A DNA stretch of 41,897 nt from contig CAIYVZ010000089.1 of the NCBI GenBank assembly GCA_903929755.1, forward strand, positions 1 to 41,897, read 5' to 3'. This document shows positions 25,166 through 33,694 of this stretch, piece by piece (position 1 is the stretch's first letter; each line of letters opens with the position of its first letter). Origin of the DNA: an uncultured Acidobacteriia bacterium (GTDB taxonomy: Bacteria > Acidobacteriota > Terriglobia > Bryobacterales > Bryobacteraceae). The notes under the pieces were generated by a model that was not told the origin of the DNA, made no database searches, and worked only from the letters and a program-made list of their open reading frames with translations. A program made the position numbers and the translations under genes.

Positions 25166-27403
25166 ATGAGCCGAAAAACTCTTGCCTTCCTCTCGCTGCT
25201 GCTCTCGCTGACCGGACTTATCTGGTCCGGCGGGAGCAGCAGCGAAAGGCGTCAGGACGAAAGGCTGAGTTTTCAAACGAGCGGACCCTGGTCTGCCCGT
25301 ACCAATCTGAATGCCGATGTCGCGATGGTTTACGGCATCGGGGCGCGCATGCCTGGGAATATCGAGACCTGGGTGAAGCATGGCTATATTCCTCACGTGA
25401 TGACTGGGGTGGCGTGGGGGCAGTATCAGGACTACCTGAATGGCGAGTTCGATGGCACCCGGCATTGGGATCAGGCGCAAACCGAAAGCGATGGCCACCT
25501 CATTCCGCATGGCGGGAATGCCCAAATCCCCTACATTTCGCCTGGCGAGAATTACGGCAACTACCTGACAGTTGGAGTGAAGCGGGCTCTGGACGCAGGC
25601 GCTCAGGCCATCCATCTGGAAGAGCCGGAGTTCTGGGCTCGCGGAGGCTGGGAAGAAAATTTCAAGCGGGAGTGGCAGGCGTACTATCACGAACCGTGGC
25701 AGGCACCCAACGCGTCGCCCGATGCCCAGTACCGCGCCTCGAAGCTCAAGTATTTTCTGTATCGCCGGGCGCTTGCGCAGGTATTTTCGTTCGTCAAAGA
25801 GTACGGCAAGAGCCACGGCCGGACCATTCGCTGCTACGTACCAACGCATTCCCTGGTCAACTACGCACACTGGAGGATTGTCAGTCCGGAGTCTTCTCTG
25901 ATTGACGTGGGTGCGGATGGGTACATCGCGCAGGTGTGGACCGGAACCGCGCGGACAGCGAACTTGTATGAAGGCAAACGCAAGGAAAGGACCTTTGAAA
26001 CTGCGTTCCTGGAATATGGCGCGATGCAGAATCTGGTACGCGCTTCGGGACGGCGCGTTTGGTATCTCAACGATCCGATTGAAGACAATCCGAACCACGA
26101 CTGGACTGACTATCGGACGAACTGGGAAAGCACTCTGACAGCTTCACTTTTTCAACCCGAGGTCTGGCATTACGAGATCATGCCGTGGCCGGATCGGGTC
26201 TTCAACAGCCTGCACCCCGTGCGCAGCGTAGCCCCTCAAAAAACGGTTAAAGAACAGGAGCAGGCTCCTGTCGGGACAGGCTTGGGCGGGTTTGGCACAG
26301 CGACTGCGTCGGTCGAAAAAGTCGGCATTCCGAAGCCATACGAGACTGAACTGCAGTCGGTGATCACCGCTCTCGGCGAAATGAAGCAGGCGAACGCACG
26401 CTGGGAAAGCGCCGGAACGGCGAACACCGGCGTGCTGGTTTCCGACACGATGATGTTTCAGCGGGCAGATCCGAACCCTTCCGATGCAAATCTGGGTTCG
26501 TTTCACGGACTCGCGCTGCCGCTGCTCAAAAGAGGAGTTCCCGTTGAGGCCGTCCAGATCGAGAGTGCTGCAGCCCCCGGATTTCTGGAGCGATACAAGT
26601 TACTGCTCCTAACCTATGAGGGCCAGAAGCCACCGAAGCCTGAGTTTCATGACGCGCTCTCCCGCTGGGTGATGAACGGCGGGGCCCTCGTTGTCATCGA
26701 TGACGATAAAGATCCGTACAACAGTGTTCGGGAGTGGTGGAACACAGCGCCGTTTTCATATACGAGTCCCCGGCAGCACCTGTTCGGGAAACTGGAGCTC
26801 TCGCGAGACTTTGACGGGCTGCAAAAGGCAGGCAAGGGTGTTGTTGTTCGGCGAAGTCTCTCGCCCGCAGCGTTAACGTACCAGGCTGAAGGCGCAGATG
26901 CGATCCGCAGGGCCGTTAGGGATGCGGCAGCGGCAGTCAGGCTGCCTTGGAAAGAGACGAATTCCCTTGTGTTGCGGCGTGGACCTTACGTGATTGCGGC
27001 AGGTTTAGATGAATCAAGCCAGGCGGTAAAGCCCTATGTGTTGAAGGGCCGGTATATCAATCTGTTCGACCCGGAGTTGGCCATTCTGAACACCGTGACG
27101 GTCGGCGCGGGCACGAGACTTTTGCTGTTCGATCTCGATGCCGACAAATCGAGTGGGCAGAGAGTGGTCGCCGCTGCCGCTCGTGTTCGCGACGAGACGA
27201 CGAACGCGAAGGTTTTCTCGTTTCGGGTGGACGGCATTGGAGGCACGAACGGAGTAGTCCGTGTGGTTTCGAAATCAGCGCCCAGAGCGATCCGAATTGG
27301 CGGCAAGGTCGTGGACGCCTCACAGTACGATTTCACTCAGGGCACGGTGCGGCTTCGCTTTCTGAATTCAATAGAGCCCATGCTTGTCGAGATGTATTTT
27401 TGA
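25166..27403 (+). CDS. Large secreted protein, glycoside-hydrolase-like, function unknown
   Basis: The 745-residue product starts with a signal peptide (TLAFLSLLLSLTGLIWSGG) 5 bp after the TonB receptor stop. The first 400 residues look like a TIM barrel: GVAWGQYQDYLNGEFDG, AGAQAIHLEEPEFWARGG with E152, E153 and E155, GRTIRCYVPTHSLVNYAHW and GRRVWYLNDPIEDNPNHDW. The pattern of strand-terminal Glu and Trp residues is what retaining glycosidases show. The middle (about 400-530) has NTGVLVSDTMMFQRAD and YKLLLLTYEGQKPP plus GGALVVIDDD, resembling the amidotransferase-like trimerisation domain of GH42-type enzymes, and the end is a beta-rich domain. I do not recognise a named family; a new glycoside hydrolase group is plausible given the TonB neighbour. 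Confidence 0.85.
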   Translation: MSRKTLAFLSLLLSLTGLIWSGGSSSERRQDERLSFQTSGPWSARTNLNADVAMVYGIGARMPGNIETWVKHGYIPHVMTGVAWGQYQDYLNGEFDGTRHWDQAQTESDGHLIPHGGNAQIPYISPGENYGNYLTVGVKRALDAGAQAIHLEEPEFWARGGWEENFKREWQAYYHEPWQAPNASPDAQYRASKLKYFLYRRALAQVFSFVKEYGKSHGRTIRCYVPTHSLVNYAHWRIVSPESSLIDVGADGYIAQVWTGTARTANLYEGKRKERTFETAFLEYGAMQNLVRASGRRVWYLNDPIEDNPNHDWTDYRTNWESTLTASLFQPEVWHYEIMPWPDRVFNSLHPVRSVAPQKTVKEQEQAPVGTGLGGFGTATASVEKVGIPKPYETELQSVITALGEMKQANARWESAGTANTGVLVSDTMMFQRADPNPSDANLGSFHGLALPLLKRGVPVEAVQIESAAAPGFLERYKLLLLTYEGQKPPKPEFHDALSRWVMNGGALVVIDDDKDPYNSVREWWNTAPFSYTSPRQHLFGKLELSRDFDGLQKAGKGVVVRRSLSPAALTYQAEGADAIRRAVRDAAAAVRLPWKETNSLVLRRGPYVIAAGLDESSQAVKPYVLKGRYINLFDPELAILNTVTVGAGTRLLLFDLDADKSSGQRVVAAAARVRDETTNAKVFSFRVDGIGGTNGVVRVVSKSAPRAIRIGGKVVDASQYDFTQGTVRLRFLNSIEPMLVEMYF

Positions 27404-27461
27404 TTTCCGATAGCTTAGATGAACCAGGGGCAACAACCTGAGATTGGCGTATTCTGCAATG

Positions 27462-28715
27462 ATGGGTAACATTACGTGGAAGATGCCGCTGTGTGCGGCG
27501 GTGGTTGTATGTGCGGCCTTCGGGTTCGCGGAGAGCGGCGACTACTTTCCGTCTCCAGATAAGGACGGAGGCTGGCGGACGCTAACCGACGCCGCGAAGG
27601 TTCGCAAGCTTGGCGGAATGGATCTCGACCGGCTCGATCAGGCGTTTGCCTTCCAAAAGACGGAGACCAGCCAGCACGGCGGTCTGGTGATTGTTCGCCA
27701 CGGCTATCTGGTTTACGAGAAGTATTTCGGAAAGGGCCATCGTGAAGCCCATCCGGATATGGCTTCGATCGGCAAAGCCTTCACCAGCGTGTCTGTCGGG
27801 ATCATGCTGGCCGAGAAAAAGGATATGTTCCCGGAAGGCCTGGATACCAGGGTTTTCAACGCAAAATATTTGCCCGACGCCATTCCTCTGGACGATCCGG
27901 CCAAGGCCGATATCACGCTGGGCCAACTGCTTTCCATGACCGGCGGGCTGCACGGCGAGGGCACGAATCCCGGCTTCGTCGATGGCGTCCCCTCAGTGAA
28001 ACTACCTGCTGTTGAACGTCCCGCCACTCCGCTGGGGCAGGACTTTTCGGCCTTGCGCACCCCGCTCTGGACCAAACCCGGCGAAGGGTATTCCTACGCA
28101 TCAGCCTCTCCCCATGTCGCATCCATTGTGCTTCGCAACGCGACCGGCATGGAAATGCAGCAGTACATTCAGGAAAAGCTGGCCGGGCCGATGGGTTTCG
28201 GGCCCTGGGGTTATGCGATACACCGAAACGGAGCCACGCTGCCCCATACTCCTGGTGGGGGCAGCATTGCGCTCCGCGCCACTGACGCGGTGAGACTTCC
28301 CTATCTGCTGCTTCACAAAGGGAAGTGGGGTAACAAACAACTGGTTCCGGCTGACTATGTCGCAAGGGTCGGGAAACCCTCACCTTATAACCGCCACTCC
28401 CCCATGGGCTTCATGTTTGAGCAGAACGCCGACGGCCACGTCTTCGGTGCGCCGCGCGACGCGTATTTCAAATCAGGTGCGGGCGGATCCGGGATCTATG
28501 TAGTTCCGTCTCTGGATCTGGTGATGTACAAGATGGCCGCTGCCGACGCACAACTGAATCCCGAACTGACGGGCCTTCCGTTAGGCTACGAGCCCGATCA
28601 TTCGCGCGACACCTGGAAACCGTTGGCTCATGATCAATTCCACGATGGGCTGGCGAGCGGTGACGACAGTGTCCGCCGCCTGCTCGAAATGGTCGTCGCC
28701 GCAGTCGTCCAATAG
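27462..28715 (+). CDS. Secreted serine hydrolase, beta-lactamase (class C) family
   Basis: This 417-residue protein has a signal peptide (MPLCAAVVVCAAFGFAES) and the SxxK motif of class C beta-lactamase and DD-peptidase relatives: HPDMASIGKAFTSV, with S102 and K105. GYSYASASPHVASIVL provides the YxS segment and FKSGAGGSGIYVVPS the third box (HxG-like, here KSGAGGSG). LGQLLSMTGGLHGE is a common feature of the esterase subgroup. It may act as a periplasmic esterase or peptidase rather than as an antibiotic-resistance enzyme. ATG 27462 is preferred, with ATG 27459 and TTG 27444 as alternatives. It lies 58 bp after the hydrolase-like gene in the TonB cluster. Confidence 0.9.
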   Translation: MGNITWKMPLCAAVVVCAAFGFAESGDYFPSPDKDGGWRTLTDAAKVRKLGGMDLDRLDQAFAFQKTETSQHGGLVIVRHGYLVYEKYFGKGHREAHPDMASIGKAFTSVSVGIMLAEKKDMFPEGLDTRVFNAKYLPDAIPLDDPAKADITLGQLLSMTGGLHGEGTNPGFVDGVPSVKLPAVERPATPLGQDFSALRTPLWTKPGEGYSYASASPHVASIVLRNATGMEMQQYIQEKLAGPMGFGPWGYAIHRNGATLPHTPGGGSIALRATDAVRLPYLLLHKGKWGNKQLVPADYVARVGKPSPYNRHSPMGFMFEQNADGHVFGAPRDAYFKSGAGGSGIYVVPSLDLVMYKMAAADAQLNPELTGLPLGYEPDHSRDTWKPLAHDQFHDGLASGDDSVRRLLEMVVAAVVQ

Positions 28716-28774
28716 GTCAGATCCACCAGGGTCAGGGCAGCAATTCGAGCCCAAACTAAGAGGTAGAGCCTTCT

Positions 28775-30967
28775 ATGCGTCTTTTCGTCACCGCCGCGAT
28801 TCTACTTAGCCTGAATAACCTGTACGCCGCCGATACCCCGAAGGAAACGGTCCGGGAGCAGTTTGCGAAGAGGGCCGACAGGCTCTGGTCTCTTCAGCCA
28901 GTTGTGAAGCCTGCGGTTCCGGCGGGTGCAACCGTGTCGAATAATCCAATTGACGCCTTCCTCGCGGCGGATTACAAGGCGAAGGGGTTGCTGCCGGCCG
29001 GAAAAGCCGACAAAGGGACGCTTCTGCGGCGGGTCTATATGGATTTGATCGGCCTCCCTCCTACACTTGCTGAGCAGGAAGCCTTCCTTGCCGATCCGTC
29101 ACCCGATGCCTACGAGAAGACCGTGGATCGCCTGCTGCAGAACGAACAGCACGGCGTGCGGTGGAGCCGATACTGGCTGGATGTTCTCCGCTATGCGGAT
29201 CTGGACGGGCTGGATGGTTCCGTGATGCCGGCCGCACCCGGCATCTATCTTTGGCGTGACTGGGTGATCAAGGCGCTCAATCACGACATCCCCTATGACC
29301 AGTTTGTTCGGGCGCAGATCCTCGGCAATCGATATCGCCCGGAGACGGCGACGGCCGCCAGCGGCCGGCGGACCCGCGTCGAAGGCAGCGTGGAGGATTC
29401 GTTCGCGCTCGGTTTCCTGGCGCGCGCCGCGGTTACCCGCAACGACAGGGACCATGACATTCCTTTCAGCGCTGTGGAAACGGTATCCACTGCGTTCATG
29501 GGCATGACGGTGGGCTGCGCGAAATGTCACGACCATAAGTTCGACCCCATCACACAGAATGACTTCTACGCGATGAAGGCGATCTTCGACCCTCTGGTTC
29601 TCAAGAACGTGATGCTTGCAACGCCGGCAGAGATGTTTGAGAACGGACAGAAGCTGGACGAGTTCAAGAAGAAAAGCGCGCCCGTTAACGCCGCCATTGA
29701 AGCCCTGACAGGCTCCACCCAGACCCGGCTTTTCGACGAGCGCGTTGCGCTGCTAACCCCGGAAGTACAGGCCATCGTGCGCAAACCGGAGCGCGACCGG
29801 ACACCGGAAGAGCAGAAGACTTTCGACGACTATTACCCGGTGTTGCGCATCGACACCGCCAAGATCAAAGAAGTGATGTCGAAGGAAGAAGTCGCTCAGT
29901 ATAATGCGCTGCTGAAGCAGCAGCAGGCTATCCAGCGGCCTGCGGCCCTTGCTTCTTATTGGACCGTGGAGGAAGATCGTGACCTTCTGAAAGAGAAGAG
30001 CTACATCCTCACGACGGGCGATCCGAAGAAGCCCGAAAAGGACAATCCTGTTGAACCCGGTTTTCCCTTCCAGCCCCCGAATATGGATTTCCGCGACGGC
30101 CGCCGTGAGGCCTTCGTCGGATGGCTTACCGCTCCGGCGAACCCTCTGTTTGCACGCGTCGCGGTGAACCGCGTCTGGGGCTGGCACTTCGGAGAGGGCT
30201 TGCAGCGAGTCACCAGCGATTTCGGCCTGCTCGGTGGCACACCGTCAAATCAGAAACTGTTGGACTATCTCGCTTCCGAATTCGTGGATCACGACTACAG
30301 CATGAAATGGCTGCACAAGTTGATGGTAATGTCGAATACCTATCAGCTCTCGTCGAAGGCAGATCCGCAGTTCCTGTCAAAGAACATCGCGGCAGATGCA
30401 CGGAACACTTACCTGTGGCACTTCCGCCTGCAACGTTTGGCCGCAGAACCGATTTGGGACTCGATACACTACGCCTCAGACGATCTCGACCTTGCCGTCG
30501 GCGGTAAATCGTTTCAGCTCGCGGAAGCGGATCAAAAGCAGAAAATCTTCCTGCCGAAAGATGGCACGATGGACACGACCCGAATCAACCGGCGGGGCGT
30601 CTATATGGTCCGGGGTTATATCCCGAGCACTGACGTGATGAATAACTTCCTGACATCGTTCGACGTGGATGACGGGAGAACTCCCTGCCCCGTTCGTACG
30701 CAGACGGTCACGGCGCCTCAGGCGCTTTTCACTATGAACGGCGCTCTGGTGGAAAAAGAATCGGAGCGGTTGGCGTCGTCAGTTCTGAAAGAAGCTTCAG
30801 GCGATGTCCATGCTGCGGTTACGATCGCCTATCAGCGGGTGCTGGGGCGCAGGCCAACAGGCGGCGAACTCGATTACTCCCTGACTTATATCGACAAGAA
30901 CCCGGACCGCATGAAGGAAATTGCATGGCTGTTGTTCAATCTCGACGAGTTCATTTACGTGAAGTGA
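28775..30967 (+). CDS. DUF1549/DUF1553 secreted protein (second copy, without PSCyt1)
   Basis: The 730-residue protein has a signal peptide (LFVTAAILLSLNNLYAAD). DUF1549 runs from about 55 to 270: IDAFLAADYKAKGLLPAG, TLLRRVYMDLIGLPPTLAEQ, WSRYWLDVLRYADLDGLDG, and heme motif CAKCH at 248-252 followed by DHKFDPI. DUF1553 covers about 440-725 (NPLFARVAVNRVWGWHFGEG, then DFGLLGGTPSNQKLLDYLAS). It lacks the N-terminal PSCyt1 domain and the extra beta module of the copy at 1754, so it is a diverged paralogue. Start ATG 28775 follows an AAGAGG sequence. The DUF1501 gene begins 4 bp after the stop, so both are co-transcribed. Confidence 0.93.
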   Translation: MRLFVTAAILLSLNNLYAADTPKETVREQFAKRADRLWSLQPVVKPAVPAGATVSNNPIDAFLAADYKAKGLLPAGKADKGTLLRRVYMDLIGLPPTLAEQEAFLADPSPDAYEKTVDRLLQNEQHGVRWSRYWLDVLRYADLDGLDGSVMPAAPGIYLWRDWVIKALNHDIPYDQFVRAQILGNRYRPETATAASGRRTRVEGSVEDSFALGFLARAAVTRNDRDHDIPFSAVETVSTAFMGMTVGCAKCHDHKFDPITQNDFYAMKAIFDPLVLKNVMLATPAEMFENGQKLDEFKKKSAPVNAAIEALTGSTQTRLFDERVALLTPEVQAIVRKPERDRTPEEQKTFDDYYPVLRIDTAKIKEVMSKEEVAQYNALLKQQQAIQRPAALASYWTVEEDRDLLKEKSYILTTGDPKKPEKDNPVEPGFPFQPPNMDFRDGRREAFVGWLTAPANPLFARVAVNRVWGWHFGEGLQRVTSDFGLLGGTPSNQKLLDYLASEFVDHDYSMKWLHKLMVMSNTYQLSSKADPQFLSKNIAADARNTYLWHFRLQRLAAEPIWDSIHYASDDLDLAVGGKSFQLAEADQKQKIFLPKDGTMDTTRINRRGVYMVRGYIPSTDVMNNFLTSFDVDDGRTPCPVRTQTVTAPQALFTMNGALVEKESERLASSVLKEASGDVHAAVTIAYQRVLGRRPTGGELDYSLTYIDKNPDRMKEIAWLLFNLDEFIYVK

Positions 30968-30971
30968 AAAC

Positions 30972-32366
30972 ATGAGCGATCTTAACAGTCTTTATCCCTG
31001 CGGCAGAATTCAACGTCGCCGGTTTCTCTTCCAGTCAGCCGCCGGCTTCATGGGCTCTGCCCTGAGCTCTCTATGGGCGGACGATGGCAGGTTGCTGCAG
31101 GACCCGAGGCTTCCGGGGACCCCAAAGGCGAAGTCGGTGATCTTTCTGTTCATGTGCGGTGGCGTAAGTCACATCGACACTTTTGACCCGAAAGACAACA
31201 AGCACGCCGGAAAAATCATGGATGCCATCGGCTTCGGCGACAACAACGCCCCGATGAAGCGCCCCGTGATTCCCATTCTTCGCACCTATAAGCAATACGG
31301 AAAGTCGGGGATTGCTGTGTCGGACTGGTTCCCGAACGTGGGCGAGACAATTGACGATATTGCCGTGGTTCGCTCCATGTACTGTCATCAGACGAACCAT
31401 TTTCCTGCGGTGCTGGAAGGCGCTACGGGAAAGCCGCTACGGCAGTTTGAGCACCCCTGTCTGGGGAGTTGGGTTTCTTACGCCCTGGGGACTGCGAACA
31501 AAGACCTTCCGACCTTCGTTAATATTGGGCGGCCCTCCTCACCTGTGCAGTTGTCCGGCGGCTATTTGGGTTCCAGCTATTCTGCAACGCCGTTCCAGCC
31601 AGGAGATGTACCGATCCCCAACCTCTTGCCGCCCAGGACTTCCACGGGGAGGCAGCGAGACCGGGAGATGCAGGCACTCTTCGAGCTCGACAGGCAGTTT
31701 CGTGCGGACTACGCAATCGAAGGCGAGATCGCGGGCCGTACCCGAGCGTTTGAGCTGGCTGCCAGCATGATGTTGAAAGCCCCTGCTATTGTCGATTTCT
31801 CTACCGAACCAGACCATGTCAAAGACCTGTACGGAATCGGAGTCAAGGAGACCGATGATTTCGGCAAACAGTTGCTGATGGCTCGGCGCCTGGCGGAAAA
31901 TGGCGTGCGGTTTATCCAGATCTGCCATTCCGGCGGGGGCAATGGCGGGTGGGATGCGCATGGTGATATGAAGACGCACGAGCCTCTCTGCCGCTCGGTG
32001 GACAAGCCGGTTTCCGGGCTGATTCGGGACCTGAAGCAGCGGGGCATGCTGGACAGCACACTCGTCGTGTTCACCAGCGAGTTCGGCAGGACGCCGTGGT
32101 CACAGAACACTACGGGGCGCGATCACAATGCCATGGGTTTCAGTTCACTGCTCGCAGGCGGTGGCGTGAAAGGTGGAGTTGTCGAGGGCGCCACCGACGA
32201 AGTGGGCTACCGCGCCGTCGAGAAGCCCCACTACATCAGCGATCTGCAGTCGACCATCCTCCAACAGATGGGGTTGAACTACAAGAAGATGGACTTTGTC
32301 CTGAACGGCCGACCCTTCCACCTCGTGGAAGAGGGCCTTGGCCCCATCAACGCAATTCTTGTTTAA
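30972..32366 (+). CDS. DUF1501 protein (second copy), partner of the DUF1549/DUF1553 protein
   Basis: This 464-residue protein has a Tat-like N-terminus (QRRRFLFQSAAGFMGSALSSL). The DUF1501 block KSVIFLFMCGGVSHIDTFDPK has Cys in place of the His of the first copy (LFMHGG). VVFTSEFGRTPWSQNTTGRD and HNAMGFSSLLAGGGVKGG, then PHYISDLQSTILQQMGLNY, follow in the usual order. It begins 4 bp after the DUF1549/DUF1553 stop, the same pairing as at 1754-6482, which shows the module is duplicated in the window. It is probably periplasmic; no substrate is known. A hairpin lies just after its stop. Confidence 0.93.
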   Translation: MSDLNSLYPCGRIQRRRFLFQSAAGFMGSALSSLWADDGRLLQDPRLPGTPKAKSVIFLFMCGGVSHIDTFDPKDNKHAGKIMDAIGFGDNNAPMKRPVIPILRTYKQYGKSGIAVSDWFPNVGETIDDIAVVRSMYCHQTNHFPAVLEGATGKPLRQFEHPCLGSWVSYALGTANKDLPTFVNIGRPSSPVQLSGGYLGSSYSATPFQPGDVPIPNLLPPRTSTGRQRDREMQALFELDRQFRADYAIEGEIAGRTRAFELAASMMLKAPAIVDFSTEPDHVKDLYGIGVKETDDFGKQLLMARRLAENGVRFIQICHSGGGNGGWDAHGDMKTHEPLCRSVDKPVSGLIRDLKQRGMLDSTLVVFTSEFGRTPWSQNTTGRDHNAMGFSSLLAGGGVKGGVVEGATDEVGYRAVEKPHYISDLQSTILQQMGLNYKKMDFVLNGRPFHLVEEGLGPINAILV

Positions 32367-32373
32367 CAGCTTC

Positions 32374-32409
32374 GGTTTGAGATGCAGCTCAGAAGGTGCA
32401 TCTCAAACC
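32374..32409. terminator. Hairpin between convergent genes, possible terminator without a U-run
   Basis: A perfect 13-bp inverted repeat (GGTTTGAGATGCA, complement at 32397-32409) encloses a 10-nt loop. It lies 7 bp after the stop of the DUF1501 gene and 5 bp before the end of a convergent small open frame. No T-run follows on either strand, so it is not a classical intrinsic terminator; it may block read-through as a stable stem or protect the mRNA end. Confidence 0.6.
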
Positions 32410-32414
32410 ATATC

Positions 32415-32603
32415 TCAGTTAGTCTCTGCGTCAAGGTTGCCAATGGTCAGCCTTCGTTTCTGTGTTTCCAGCGAGGTGCGTCCCATTCGTAGCTCCATGG
32501 CTTCCGCTGCTTCTTTGGCGGTATCGTATGGCCCGTGTGTGCGCCCGGCAGCAAGGTTCGCAAGGCCCCAGCGGCTATTGCCAATTGGGTGACTGAGCAC
32601 CAT
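32415..32603 (-). CDS. Small hypothetical protein (62 residues)
   Basis: From the ATG at 32603 the product reads GRTHGPYDTAKEAAEAMELR in the middle and ends with QKRRLTIGNLDAETN. It is charged, with a short beta segment (RWGLANLAAG) and a helix, and no signal or membrane segment. I do not recognise the family. I list it because the codon-position GC pattern and the compact TAKEAAEAME helix look like a real protein, and it is convergent to the DUF1501 gene across the hairpin at 32374-32409. A spurious frame remains possible. Confidence 0.4.
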   Translation of the reverse strand: MVLSHPIGNSRWGLANLAAGRTHGPYDTAKEAAEAMELRMGRTSLETQKRRLTIGNLDAETN

Positions 32604-32992
32604 CGGTTCCCCGATAGTGCCTGCATTCCTGTCGGAGCCTTAACCCGACTTCGCCCAGATGTCGTCACGTCTGGCAACGTCGAAATGTCCGCCAGTCGCT
32701 GGCCATCCGGCTCACGATGGCATTCAATCGCAGGCGAAAAAGCGCTCGCCTGTGAACTCTTCCGCATGGCCATATCATCTCACCAACTAAATTCGATCCT
32801 TCGGAAATCAGCAATTCGTTCCGACGCCTCCCCGTGGTGGCCCGGGCGTCAGCCCCGGCCGTGAGCCGATCACCGCCCCGAAAAATAAGTTCGCCACTGA
32901 TCCTTGGGAACCTGCTTGACCTTGTGCTACCGTATCTGGGAGTATACGTAATACGGAAGGTCTGTCAAGCGCCCGGGAAGAGGATTCTGAAA
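32604..32992. other. Intergenic stretch with the likely control region of the XRE-toxin-antitoxin cassette
   Basis: About 390 bp without a supported gene. Short frames on both strands (for example 32447-32773 on the minus strand) show no recognisable protein. The 3' end carries the candidate operator at 32930-32956 and the ribosome-binding sequence of the XRE gene (AAGAGGA, about 32978). Otherwise I see nothing. Confidence 0.55.
32930..32956. promoter_or_regulatory. Candidate operator of the XRE-antitoxin-toxin cassette
   Basis: An inverted repeat CCGTAT (32930-32935) and ATACGG (32951-32956) is separated by 15 bp, with a second, overlapping GTAT/ATAC pair at 32942-32954. It lies about 37 bp upstream of the XRE start. 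XRE regulators and toxin-antitoxin pairs usually autorepress through palindromes in this position. The assignment is by position and symmetry only. Confidence 0.35.
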
Positions 32993-33427
32993 ATGGCACT
33001 TACAATCGTGAATGCGCTGCCAAGAAAACAGTATGGAGAGACGAGCTTCGGCGAGCGTCTGCAGAACCTCCGCAAAGCCCGCGGAATGACACAGGTCCAG
33101 CTTGCCGAGGCGGCCGAAACAACACAGAGGGCCGTTTCGTATTACGAGACCGAAGCCGGGTTTCCGCCGGCACCCGCCGTCATCACGTTGGCGAAAGCGC
33201 TTCGGATCACCACCGACGAACTGCTGGGAGTGACGGCCCCGAAGGTGGAGAGCGGAAAGCCGTCACCGGGGAATGAGGACTCCGATTCCCGCCGGCAGTG
33301 GAAACGGTTTCAGTTAATCTCGACTCTGCCGGAACGCGACCAGAAAGCGGTGGTGAGGCTGATCAACTCCCTGGTAGCCGCCGTTCCGGCAAACAGAAAC
33401 ACGACAGGAGAACGCAATGCCCGTTAA
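32993..33427 (+). CDS. XRE-family helix-turn-helix transcriptional regulator
   Basis: This 144-residue protein has an XRE/Cro-type helix-turn-helix at about 18-78: FGERLQNLRKARGMTQVQLA, TTQRAVSYYETEAGFPPAPA and LAKALRITTDELLGV. The rest is a linker and a C-terminal helix (RQWKRFQLISTLPERDQKAV, then RLINSLVAAV) that may dimerise. I chose ATG 32993 because an AAGAGGA sequence stands 9 bp before it, whereas the upstream start at 32834 would add 53 residues with no domain. It overlaps the antitoxin gene by 11 bp, so it is the first gene of a three-gene toxin-antitoxin operon and probably controls it. Confidence 0.9.
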   Translation: MALTIVNALPRKQYGETSFGERLQNLRKARGMTQVQLAEAAETTQRAVSYYETEAGFPPAPAVITLAKALRITTDELLGVTAPKVESGKPSPGNEDSDSRRQWKRFQLISTLPERDQKAVVRLINSLVAAVPANRNTTGERNAR

Positions 33428-33686
33428 CGCGTCCGACGTGAGACAGCACGCGCAGGAACTGATGGCGCAACTCGGCCCCGATCAGATGGCCGCCGTAGTG
33501 CAGTTGCTGGAGGTGATGGTGGACCCGCCAGGAGACGGTGACGAGCCGCTGAGCGAGGAAGAACGGCGGGCCGTTCTGGAATCGCGTGAATACTTCCGGC
33601 AAAATCCCTTGGGCGGCGTCCCGTTCGGGCAATTTGCAGCCGAATGCGGCTTCAGTATGGACGAGATTCTGGAACCTGGGAAGTAA
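33417..33686 (+). CDS. Antitoxin-like protein of the XRE-toxin-antitoxin cassette
   Basis: This 89-residue acidic protein starts at ATG 33417, preceded by AGGAG at 33406-33410 and overlapping the XRE gene by 11 bp. The C-terminal half reads LSEEERRAVLESREYFRQNP, then FGQFAAECGFSMDEILEPGK, a pattern often seen in antitoxins that pair with RelE/ParE-type toxins, where the last helix masks the toxin. A near-parallel, mutated copy lies at 21171-21359. The gene for the toxin follows 8 bp after the stop. The pairing is inferred from gene order and size. Confidence 0.75.
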   Translation: MPVNASDVRQHAQELMAQLGPDQMAAVVQLLEVMVDPPGDGDEPLSEEERRAVLESREYFRQNPLGGVPFGQFAAECGFSMDEILEPGK

Positions 33687-33694
33687 AGACAGGC

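Noticed and set aside
32447-32773. Minus-strand open frame of 108 codons before the XRE gene
   Set aside because: It has no motif and overlaps the better 62-residue frame in another register; composition is unlike a folded protein.
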